Shown here: positions 1 to 7,793 of the stretch, in pieces
Position numbering within the stretch: position 1 is the first letter of the stretch
How the letters are laid out: each line of letters opens with the position of its first letter
Source: Oceanirhabdus sp. W0125-5
GTDB lineage: Bacteria > Bacillota > Clostridia > Clostridiales > Clostridiaceae
Assembly (NCBI RefSeq): GCF_027938815.1
Contig: NZ_CP115913.1
Coordinates: 964,001 to 1,028,000 of the forward strand
Direction of reading: 5' to 3'
DNA: 64,000 nt
The notes under the pieces: generated by a model
Told to the model about the DNA's origin: nothing
The model's database searches: none
What the model saw: the letters and a program-made list of their open reading frames with translations, nothing else
Made by a program: the position numbers and the translations under genes

Positions 1-1406
1 TTTTTGAGGCTGTAGTTAAAGCTACTAACAAGATGGAAGGTAGTTATGCTATTGGAGTTCTTTGTAAGAATGAACCTGATAAGATGATAGCGGTAAGAAA
101 AGATAGTCCACTTATTGTTGGTAAAGGTGATGGAGAAACATTCATAGCTTCAGATGTAACTGCTGTACTGAAATATACCAGAGATGTTTATTATATTGAT
201 GATAATGAATTTGCACTTATAGATAATGATGGGGTTAAGATTCTTAACGAAGATGGAAATGAAATTGATAAAGAAGTCAGCCACATCACTTGGGATGCAT
301 CAGCTGCTGAAAAAGGTGGATATGAGCATTTCATGATAAAAGAGATTCATGAGCAACCAAAGGCACTTAGAGACACAATGACTTCAAGAGTTGCTTTAGG
401 AGAAGATGTTAAACTTGATAACATCCAGATTACTAAAGAAGATCTTGAGAGAATTAACAAGGTTTATATAGTTGCTTGTGGTACTGCATATTATGCAGGA
501 GTTGTAGGAAAGTATGTTATTGAGAAGATGGCTAAGATATCTGTAGAGACAGATGTTGCGTCAGAGTTTAGATATAGAGATCCATTGATTGATGAAAATA
601 CACTTATGATAGTTGTAAGTCAATCAGGAGAAACAGCAGATACTCTAGCTGCGCTTAGATTAGCTAAGAAAGCAGGGGCTAGAGTTATGGCAATCACTAA
701 TGTTGTTGGAAGTACAATCGCTAGAGAAGCAGATGATGTATTCTACACATGGGCAGGACCAGAAATAGCAGTAGCATCAACTAAGGCGTATGTAACTCAG
801 ATGGTAGCTTTAGATATCCTTGCATTGCATCTTGCAAAGCTTAAAGGTACAATCACTAAGGAAGAAGGAGAAGAGTTCAAGAAAGAACTATTAGCTCTTC
901 CTGAAAAGGTTGAAGATGCTCTTAAGCATAAAGAGGTTATCCAAAAGTTCGCATCTAAGAACTACCATGTAAAAGATATGTTCTTCTTAGGAAGAGGCGT
1001 AGACCATGCAGTAGCATTAGAAGGGGCTCTTAAGCTTAAGGAACTTTCATATATCCACGCTGAAGCATATGCTGGAGGAGAGTTAAAGCATGGACCAATA
1101 GCTCTTATTGAAGATGGTACACCAGTTGTTGTAATAGCAACTCAAGAGAAGATTTTTGATAAGATGGTAAGTAACATTAAAGAGGTTACTACTAGAGGTG
1201 CAGAAGTGCTTGCATTTGCAACAGAAGGGCATGAGGAAATAGAGAAGTCTGTTAACTCAGCTTTATATGTTCAAAAAACTCATCCATTATTAACACCAGT
1301 GGTTTCAATCGTACCACTTCAGTTGTTCTCATATTATATGGCACTTGAAAAAGGTTGCGATGTGGATAAGCCTAGGAATTTGGCTAAATCTGTTACTGTT
1401 GAGTAG
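1..1406 (+). CDS. glmS: Glutamine--fructose-6-phosphate aminotransferase (isomerizing), 3' part
   Basis: Makes glucosamine-6-phosphate from fructose-6-phosphate and glutamine, the first step of cell-wall amino sugar synthesis in the cytoplasm. The reading frame is open at the left edge (codons run from base 3), so the N-terminal glutaminase domain is mostly outside the window; about 467 codons remain of roughly 600. The end of the glutaminase domain is followed by two SIS sugar-isomerase domains (VACGTAYYAG and VSQSGETADT in the first, GRGVDHAVALEGALKLKELS in the second) and the conserved C-terminus PRNLAKSVTVE. The last codons of glmS are the TnsD recognition sequence for Tn7 relatives, and a Tn7-like element does begin 25 bp after the TAG stop. 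The riboswitch-ribozyme expected upstream lies outside the window. Confidence 0.98.
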   Translation, partial: FEAVVKATNKMEGSYAIGVLCKNEPDKMIAVRKDSPLIVGKGDGETFIASDVTAVLKYTRDVYYIDDNEFALIDNDGVKILNEDGNEIDKEVSHITWDASAAEKGGYEHFMIKEIHEQPKALRDTMTSRVALGEDVKLDNIQITKEDLERINKVYIVACGTAYYAGVVGKYVIEKMAKISVETDVASEFRYRDPLIDENTLMIVVSQSGETADTLAALRLAKKAGARVMAITNVVGSTIAREADDVFYTWAGPEIAVASTKAYVTQMVALDILALHLAKLKGTITKEEGEEFKKELLALPEKVEDALKHKEVIQKFASKNYHVKDMFFLGRGVDHAVALEGALKLKELSYIHAEAYAGGELKHGPIALIEDGTPVVVIATQEKIFDKMVSNIKEVTTRGAEVLAFATEGHEEIEKSVNSALYVQKTHPLLTPVVSIVPLQLFSYYMALEKGCDVDKPRNLAKSVTVE

Positions 1407-1426
1407 GGTTAAAAGAAATTGAGAGT

Positions 1427-1431
1427 TGAGA
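1427..1431. repeat. Target-site duplication, copy 1 (TGAGA)
   Basis: The five bases TGAGA directly precede the glmS-proximal transposon end. The same five bases directly follow the distal end at 21065-21069. Tn7 relatives duplicate 5 bp. Confidence 0.93.
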
Positions 1432-1499
1432 TGTAGTTGGTTAAAAAAGTCTTAAACTGTTTAAAAAACTCTTAAACTGTGTAATAAAGTTGTAAACTG
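1432..1499 (+). repeat. Tn7-like right end with three adjoining TnsB-type sites
   Basis: The terminal TGTAGTTGG is followed by three tandem, nearly abutting copies of a ~20-bp unit: GTTAAAAAAGTCTTAAACTG (1440-1459), GTTTAAAAAACTCTTAAACT (1459-1478) and a degenerate third ending GTAAACTG (1481-1499). The dense packing resembles the Tn7 right end. The same unit, inverted, makes up the distal end. Confidence 0.88.
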
Positions 1500-1560
1500 A
1501 AATATTAACATTAAATTTTAAATAATTTTATAAATACTATCAAATATTGTGAAATAAAAG

Positions 1561-1593
1561 CTCGTAATCAGATAAATCGATTACGAGTTTTTT
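1561..1593 (+). terminator. Intrinsic terminator inside transposon right end
   Basis: The stem CTCGTAATC/GATTACGAG has a 9-nt loop and is followed by six T. It would stop transcription from glmS entering the element, replacing the host terminator displaced to 21284. Confidence 0.88.
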
Positions 1594-2421
1594 ATTTATG
1601 GATATTGTCAAAATATTTACATAGAATTCAATCAAGAGTAAAATAGAATTGTATTTAGAAAATATAACTTAGAGTGAAAATTTAGGTATTTATTTTTAAA
1701 TTTAATAAAGTTAAAAATTAAAAAATTAAAAAATAAATAAAAGTAGTTTTTGTATTAATTAATAAATTAATATATTACTATAAAAAGGAGCCTTTAAATA
1801 ATGCATAATATTTATGTTGAGGATGTATTGACAAAAAATCTCTTTCGCTGTAAAAAAGATCTTCTGAATAAAATAAAGTTTTTAGTTAATTAAGGCTACG
1901 TAATTTAGATTAAAAATCTAGTTATGTGTCTTTTTATTTTCATGATTTATAGTAAAAAATGAATATAATAGAAAGTATAAACAGATAAAAGCCTGTTGAA
2001 ATATAGATTTAAGGTGCACACAACCGCTATAAGTTAAATATAAAGTATGAAAAATCAAATGGAAAAACGAAAATAGAAAAGAACAATTATTGACCTAGAA
2101 CCCCTAATCCATAATTCTCGAAAGTGAATGACTTTTTTACTGGAAAATCAATAATAAAAACAGAAATTGAAGGAAATAAGGTATAAAGTAAAAAGTATAA
2201 AGGCGTATGGAAGTGAAGAATAGAGTCAATTATTGCTGAAATAAGAAAGAGGTGAAAAGATTAAAGAATTTAATGTAATGAGAAAGGGTGGAATCAAAAG
2301 AGGATATAACCATTGATTATATTTCACAAAGTTATAAATTAAAACAAAACAATTGAGAGATTTATCCAATCGAATTATAATGTTAATGAAGAAAATTTGT
2401 TTAGTAAAAAGGGGGCATATT
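1594..2421. other. Long non-coding stretch before the SIR2 gene
   Basis: No convincing protein gene. A 30-codon frame at 1801-1893 has an AAGGAG site ten bases upstream but ends inside a structured repeat (1847-1935), so it is doubtful. The rest (about 1940-2350) is AT-rich with no clear promoter or RNA motif. Confidence 0.45.
1847..1935 (+). repeat. Structured ~85-bp repeat, copy 1, ending in a terminator-like hairpin
   Basis: It shares GCTGTAAAAAA, a short variable hairpin, AAAATAAA and then GTAATTTAGATTAAAAATCT-AGTTATGTGTC plus T-tract with copies at 5589-5672 and 28759-28838. The 3' part folds as a stem followed by Ts, like an intrinsic terminator. Confidence 0.65.
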
Positions 2422-5400
2422 TTGAAACAAGTAAATCATAATATAAAAAAAATAAGAGAAGCTGTAGATGCTGGAAAGTTAGTAATGTTTGTTGGTGCAG
2501 GTGTTTCTATGAATTCAAAGTTACCAAGCTGGTTTAAACTTATCCAAAAATTTTCTAAATCTTTAGGAATAGAAACTAACTCACATATGACAAGTGATGA
2601 TTACCTTAGAATTGCTCAATACTATTACAATGAAAGAGGAAGAAAAGAATATTACGATGAAATATATAATATATTCGACAAAAAATGTGAACCTAATTTA
2701 ATACATGAAAAAATATTAAATCTAAATCCTAAGCACATAATTACGACAAATTATGATGACTTAATAGAGCAAGCTATTGAAAAAAGCAATCTTTATTATG
2801 ATGTTATTTGTGAAGATAAAGACTTGCCATATGCTCAAAATAATAGGTTGCTTATAAAAATGCATGGTGATTTAAAAAGAAAGAATATAGTACTAAAAGA
2901 AGATGATTATCTATCATATTCTAATCAATTTAAATTAATAGAAACATATTTAAAGGCTCTGTTTGTCAATAATACAATAGTTTTCGTAGGATACTCTTTA
3001 CAAGATATTAATTTAAAAATTATTATCAAATGGTTAAAAGATGTATTAGGTGAAGATTTCCAAAAGGCTTATATTTTAGATTCTGAAGATAATCAAAAGA
3101 GTCAGGTGGAAATGAATTATTATAAAAATCTTGGTATTAATATTATTAGTGTTGTCGATATAACAGAAGCATTTCAAAAAAGAGAAATAGTGAGTTTAGA
3201 TGATAATAGGGGAAAAAATATTGTAAGATGCATTGATTATATTTTAGAATATGAAGGAAATATAGATGATGTTATTGACTATTTTTACGAAAAATTGTTG
3301 CCATTAGAAGAGTTTAGAAAACTAAGACTAAAAGATATATTTCATGTTATGGGTTTAAATTTTGGATATAATCTTAAAGGAAGCGATTGTATCCTAAAAA
3401 CAGAATTTAATAATGAAGATTTTTATGATGCCAATATATTTACAACTTTAATAAAAAAAATCAAAGATGCTGATGAAATAGGAAAAGTGGAAAAAAGAGT
3501 AACTAAAAAGGTAGAGTATCTAAAAAAAGTTATGAATAGAGCTGGCATTGAAAATATTGATATTACAATTCGTAAGAATAATGGTGATGAAAAAATTTGT
3601 TACAAATTCCCACTAGATATTGGTGAATTAGAATTATTTAATACTCTAAAATTTAATAACTACATAGGCATAGAAAATTATGCAAAACAGACATTTAAAT
3701 CAATAACTGTGTTTAGAAACAAATATTATAATGAATTACTACGAGCATATTCAAATTATCTTTTAAAGAGGTACGTCAGTGCATATGAAATTTTAAACAA
3801 TTTATCTAGAAAGGCATTTAGAGATAAAGAGTATACAATTTTTTATATATGTGAATTTAATAAGCAAGATTTAGTTAAATATCTTAAATCATCACTTTAT
3901 TCATTTTCTAATTTATTAGGAGAAGAGGCATATATCGAGCATATAAAAATGATAATTTCAAACTCTAATACGGAAAATAATGAAAGTGATTTAATTGAGA
4001 TATTTTACTCTCTTCCTAAAAAAGATAGAGATATTGTTTCTTTTTTAAATGATATTTTATTTAATAATAATTATTTATATTCAAGAAAGATTGATGCAGA
4101 TAATCTAAAGGAAAAAATAAAAGAAGATGTAGATAAAACATATATTGGTGGAGACCCATATAAAATGAGTAATATGCCTGAATATAAGCGACAAGTAAAA
4201 GAGTTTTGGGAGTGCACGCATAATTATTTTCTGATGATTGATGAATACAGAGATGTAAAAGAATACTATACGGAGTATATTGAAACCTTATTGAGAACTT
4301 ATGATAGAAGCCAAAAGATAGATGATAAAGAGGAAGATGAAGATTGGTTATTTGGTGGTATTGAAGGAAGTGAGATGCCACTTCATGAATTTGATAAGTT
4401 TGAACTATTCCTCATGTCAAAATATGTAGAACCTAAGAAATTAAGAAAAATGATTGAGCAATACAATATAAAAACTATTAGAACCAAAATACCATTAGTC
4501 TATTTGGAGGGGATGTTTAAAAACATCATATCAAGTTATAATATTATTGAAAATAAAAAAATGTTGCTGAATTCCTTTATCAATATGATTTACATAATTT
4601 CTATAATACATTTTAAAGGATCAGATAAACTGAAAGTGTTTATCGATAATATTATTAATTTTATATCCAATAATCATACTGATTTAGAAATATACAGAGC
4701 TATTGATTATTTTATTGTTCAACAATATAAAAAAGATGAAACTATTATAAAAGATGAGTTTTTAAAGAAGATTATAATTGTTTTTGTTAAAAAAATCAAC
4801 AACTCTCAATATAATAATGGGGGTAATGGAGGGGAATTAGAGACTCTTAATAATTCGAATTTAATTAGAAATTTATCTTATTTAGTAAAAAGAGCAGATG
4901 GCTGTTTAACAGTTGAAGAGGTTAATATAAACAGTTTAATTGATAAATCTAGATTTGGAGAATTTAAATCACAATCTTCTAAAATTTTAAGAAGATTATT
5001 TATTGAAATGTATAATCTATTTGATAAGAATATCCAATTTAAAATACAAAATTGGGTAACCGATGAATTAAATAATAAATTTTCAACTTCATTATATGCT
5101 GAAGCAAGGATAAGAGATATTATAGAATCTAATTATGAATTGGAGAAAAAATTCTATGAATCGATAGATAAAATAATACAGGAGCAAGAGAAAACAAATG
5201 GGAGGTCTTTTCCTGACCCTGTAAAGACTCAGATAGGATATTTGACTAATCTTGTTTATAATAAAAAACTAAATGATATAGAAGCACTTAAAAAGTATAA
5301 AAATAAAGATAATTTGTTTGATTTGATTTTATCAATTGAAGATTTTGATTTTGAAAAATTTAAGTTGAATTGGTTATTGAGTTTAAATGAAGAGTTCATT

Positions 5401-5520
5401 GTAAAATTAAAGTCATCAAATAGAGCAAAAGATAATATTAAATCAAAATTTATAAAAGCAATTATTAATGACGATTTAAACAAAGAACTAAAAGAAATTT
5501 ATTTTAAGCATTTTCAATAA
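2422..5520 (+). CDS. DSR2-like SIR2-domain defence protein (1,032 aa)
   Basis: Large protein with an N-terminal SIR2-type NADase domain and a long helical C-terminal region. Visible motifs are VGAGVS (24-29), TTNYDD (108-113), MHGD (147-150) and IVFVGYSLQD. N110 and H148 are 38 residues apart, the same spacing as the active-site pair I recall for the phage-defence protein DSR2 (N133/H171, about 1,000 aa). DSR2-type proteins deplete NAD+ on sensing phage tail-tube protein, causing abortive infection. The frame is open from a TTG at 2353, but AGGGGG at 2410-2415 sits six bases before a TTG at 2422, chosen here. It stands alone between the transposon right end and the tns operon, so it is cargo. 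Family is confident; DSR2 rather than another SIR2 branch is inference. Confidence 0.85.
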   Translation: MKQVNHNIKKIREAVDAGKLVMFVGAGVSMNSKLPSWFKLIQKFSKSLGIETNSHMTSDDYLRIAQYYYNERGRKEYYDEIYNIFDKKCEPNLIHEKILNLNPKHIITTNYDDLIEQAIEKSNLYYDVICEDKDLPYAQNNRLLIKMHGDLKRKNIVLKEDDYLSYSNQFKLIETYLKALFVNNTIVFVGYSLQDINLKIIIKWLKDVLGEDFQKAYILDSEDNQKSQVEMNYYKNLGINIISVVDITEAFQKREIVSLDDNRGKNIVRCIDYILEYEGNIDDVIDYFYEKLLPLEEFRKLRLKDIFHVMGLNFGYNLKGSDCILKTEFNNEDFYDANIFTTLIKKIKDADEIGKVEKRVTKKVEYLKKVMNRAGIENIDITIRKNNGDEKICYKFPLDIGELELFNTLKFNNYIGIENYAKQTFKSITVFRNKYYNELLRAYSNYLLKRYVSAYEILNNLSRKAFRDKEYTIFYICEFNKQDLVKYLKSSLYSFSNLLGEEAYIEHIKMIISNSNTENNESDLIEIFYSLPKKDRDIVSFLNDILFNNNYLYSRKIDADNLKEKIKEDVDKTYIGGDPYKMSNMPEYKRQVKEFWECTHNYFLMIDEYRDVKEYYTEYIETLLRTYDRSQKIDDKEEDEDWLFGGIEGSEMPLHEFDKFELFLMSKYVEPKKLRKMIEQYNIKTIRTKIPLVYLEGMFKNIISSYNIIENKKMLLNSFINMIYIISIIHFKGSDKLKVFIDNIINFISNNHTDLEIYRAIDYFIVQQYKKDETIIKDEFLKKIIIVFVKKINNSQYNNGGNGGELETLNNSNLIRNLSYLVKRADGCLTVEEVNINSLIDKSRFGEFKSQSSKILRRLFIEMYNLFDKNIQFKIQNWVTDELNNKFSTSLYAEARIRDIIESNYELEKKFYESIDKIIQEQEKTNGRSFPDPVKTQIGYLTNLVYNKKLNDIEALKKYKNKDNLFDLILSIEDFDFEKFKLNWLLSLNEEFIVKLKSSNRAKDNIKSKFIKAIINDDLNKELKEIYFKHFQ

Positions 5521-5588
5521 AATATGGCTATTATTCATTAAACCATAATACTTATCACTATACTAAGTATTAGCAAAGTATTTATTTG

Positions 5589-5672
5589 GCTGTAAAAAAA
5601 CTCTGCGGAGTAAAATAAACTTGTTTGTTAAGGACACGTAATTTGGATTAAAATCTAGTTATGTGTCTTTTT
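5589..5672 (+). repeat. Structured ~85-bp repeat, copy 2
   Basis: Same order of elements as copy 1: GCTGTAAAAAA, hairpin ACTCTGCGGAGT, AAAATAAA, then GACACGTAATTTGGATT pairing with ATCTAGTTATGTGTC, followed by six T. Confidence 0.65.
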
Positions 5673-5807
5673 TACTATCATGATATGGTAGAGAAAAAAG
5701 GAAAGATAACGAGAGTTAGGAGATAAGTGGGATATAAATAAATTTCTTGAAGAAAGAGGGTTTAAAATCACAGAAGTATAATTTATAGAAAAATTAATTT
5801 TAGTATT

Positions 5808-5837
5808 AACCAACTTCTTTAAAGAGAAGTTGGTTTT
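5808..5837 (+). terminator. Intrinsic terminator before the tns operon
   Basis: AACCAACTTCTTT pairs with AAAGAGAAGTTGGTT and is followed by a T-rich run. It separates the SIR2 region from the tns operon. Confidence 0.85.
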
Positions 5838-5931
5838 AATTTTATTGCAAAATTTTAAAAATCAGAGTTTCTTTTTTAGAAAAAATTAATTAATTAGGTT
5901 AGAAAAGTTAATAATATATTGGGGTGATTCA

Positions 5932-6879
5932 ATGATAAGTATATTACCACCATTGTATAAAGATGAAATAATATTCAATTATTTTGGGAGATATCATAAT
6001 ATTTGTGGAAATAATAGTTCAATACATACATCAGAAGAATTGTTTGGAATAAAGCTATTGAATAAATCAATTTATCATCCAAGAAGATTAGATTATTTTT
6101 GTTCAAATTTTCATAGCGACCAAGATATAGATAGTGACTATATTATCGAAAACCATACAATTTTTCCGTTTTTCAGACCATTTTTAAGTGATGAAAAAAA
6201 GTCTACTTGTATTAAATGGCTAAAAGAAAAGTCAACAGGTGCACTTAAAACAATGATGGGAGCTAATGCTGAAAGTATATTAAATAAGAATATTATTAAG
6301 ATATGTTCTGAGTGTTTTGAAGAAGATCTAGAGGAAAATGGAGAAGCTTATATTCATAGAATACATCAGATACCAGGATACTTATATTGTATTAAACATG
6401 AACTTTTTCTAGATGAAATTAATGTAGAAGAGATAGATGAAAAGCTTATTAGAAACTTTTTTGATATTAATGATTTAAAATATACCAACATAAAAAAAGA
6501 GAAGATAAAAAAAATAGATAGTCGGTTACTTAATATAATGTATGATATTAAAAGAATAGTTAATAATGAATTACCTGAATTAGATCAATTGAATTTAGAT
6601 GTTATCAAGAAAAAATATGAATTGAGAATTATTAAGAATAACTATACAAATAAAGGGAAAATAAAAAGAAGAGACTTATCAAATGATTTACATAAATATT
6701 ATTCAAGTGATGTGTTATCACAACTGGAATCCAACTTTGACCCTAGTTATGGAGAAAATTGGATCTTTAAGCTTGTTAGGAGAAATAATTGCGTGTGCCA
6801 TGTTATAAGACACTTGTTATTAATTAATTTTTTATTTGGAAATCTAGATAACTTTTTATCATTTAAAGTAGAAAATTAA
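5932..6879 (+). CDS. tniQ: Short TniQ-family target-selection protein (315 aa)
   Basis: TniQ/TnsD-domain protein, the adaptor that links target DNA to the TnsC ATPase in Tn7-like transposition. The N-terminus PPLYKDEIIFNYFGRYH parallels the long TnsD of this element (FPQIYQDEILYSVLGRYH). A zinc site is visible as C125-x2-C128 and C153-x2-H156. It ends about where the long protein goes on into a second Cys motif and a DNA-binding C-terminal region, so it lacks that half. The sequence after the stop shows no matching continuation, so this looks like a genuinely short TniQ rather than a fresh frameshift. RBS GGGGTG sits before the ATG. It is first in the tns operon, 102 bp before tnsA. Short TniQs partner Cascade in CRISPR-associated transposons, but no Cas genes are present here. 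Confidence 0.85.
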   Translation: MISILPPLYKDEIIFNYFGRYHNICGNNSSIHTSEELFGIKLLNKSIYHPRRLDYFCSNFHSDQDIDSDYIIENHTIFPFFRPFLSDEKKSTCIKWLKEKSTGALKTMMGANAESILNKNIIKICSECFEEDLEENGEAYIHRIHQIPGYLYCIKHELFLDEINVEEIDEKLIRNFFDINDLKYTNIKKEKIKKIDSRLLNIMYDIKRIVNNELPELDQLNLDVIKKKYELRIIKNNYTNKGKIKRRDLSNDLHKYYSSDVLSQLESNFDPSYGENWIFKLVRRNNCVCHVIRHLLLINFLFGNLDNFLSFKVEN

Positions 6880-6981
6880 CTTTTGTAAAAGTACGATTCA
6901 CAAGAAGCTCATGCATAAATTTAAGTAAATGGGAAATAAATCATAATATATCTAATTCGATTAAAGTAAGGGGTATAGCAT

Positions 6982-7776
6982 ATGGCTAGACAAAGAAAAT
7001 CAGATAAACAAAGATTAATTGAGAGACGAGGAATTGGTACTTGTGAAGAATATAAGCCTTGGCTCAAAGTACATGAATTTTCTAGTGAAGGTTTAGCATC
7101 TAGGGTTATGGGTTGGAAGATAAATCGAAAATATCAGCTTATGTCAAAGTTGGAGAGGGAATATTTTTTCTTAGCTCAATGGGAAGATAATGTTGTTGAC
7201 ATAAGGGAGCAGTTTCCATTATTACCTATTGAAGAAACAATACTTATTGCTAAAAAGCTAGGATATAAACATCCAACTAACAGAAGTATAAACAAAGAAA
7301 TTGTTATGACAACAGATTTTGTAATTACCTTAGAGAAAAATAATGAAAGATATGATATAGCAAGAACAATAAAACCTTCATCAAAGTTGACACCTAGAGT
7401 AAAAGAAAAATTTCTTATAGAGCAGGAATATTGGAAACGAAGAAATATTGATTGGGGAGTAATAACAGAAAAACAAATTGATAAAGTGAAAGCGAGGAAT
7501 ATAGAATTTCTTTATCAATCATTTTTTTGGAATAAAAATATTCATATTACGAATAATGATCTTCAAAAATTAATTTCACAGTTCATATTCATGTTAGAGG
7601 TTAATCAAAGTGACATAAAAAAGACTGTAAGCGAGTTTGATATATTAATGAATTGGGAAGTTGGAGAAAGTTTATCATTTTTGAAGTATCTTCTGGCTCA
7701 TAAAATAGTACATACTGATTTGAAAAAAGATATAACAAAATTATGTAATGGATCAGTTAAAATTTGGGTGGAGTAA
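6982..7776 (+). CDS. tnsA: TnsA-like transposon end endonuclease (264 aa)
   Basis: Cuts the 5' strands at transposon ends so that, with TnsB, the element is excised for cut-and-paste movement. Restriction-endonuclease-like N-terminal domain: E58 or E60 in SKLEREYFF, D112 in MTTDFVIT and K131 in RTIKPS correspond to the E/D/K catalytic residues of E. coli TnsA (E63, D114, K132). The position of the E. coli Q130 holds T129 here. The following segment (EKFLIEQEYWKRRNIDWGVI) is typical of TnsA, and the C-terminal part would contact TnsC. AAGGGG lies before the ATG. It is followed 17 bp later by tnsB in the same operon. Length is close to E. coli TnsA (273 aa). Confidence 0.93.
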   Translation: MARQRKSDKQRLIERRGIGTCEEYKPWLKVHEFSSEGLASRVMGWKINRKYQLMSKLEREYFFLAQWEDNVVDIREQFPLLPIEETILIAKKLGYKHPTNRSINKEIVMTTDFVITLEKNNERYDIARTIKPSSKLTPRVKEKFLIEQEYWKRRNIDWGVITEKQIDKVKARNIEFLYQSFFWNKNIHITNNDLQKLISQFIFMLEVNQSDIKKTVSEFDILMNWEVGESLSFLKYLLAHKIVHTDLKKDITKLCNGSVKIWVE

Positions 7777-7793
7777 TGGAGGAATAGTATCTT

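Larger units (their letters stand above)
5521..5931. other. Intergenic region: structured repeat, gene tail remnant, terminator
   Basis: It contains repeat copy 2 (5589-5672), a short frame ending at 5781 whose predicted end KFLEERGFKITEV looks like the tail of a lost gene, and a strong terminator at 5808-5837. No complete gene was seen. Confidence 0.5.

Noticed and set aside
1801..1893. 30-codon gene with an AAGGAG site
   Set aside because: It ends in, and is partly made of, the structured repeat; the other repeat copies lack the frame.
5932..6879. Short tniQ as a recent frameshift of a full tnsD
   Set aside because: Sequence after the stop shows no continuation of the zinc or HTH regions in any frame, and spacing to tnsA is normal.
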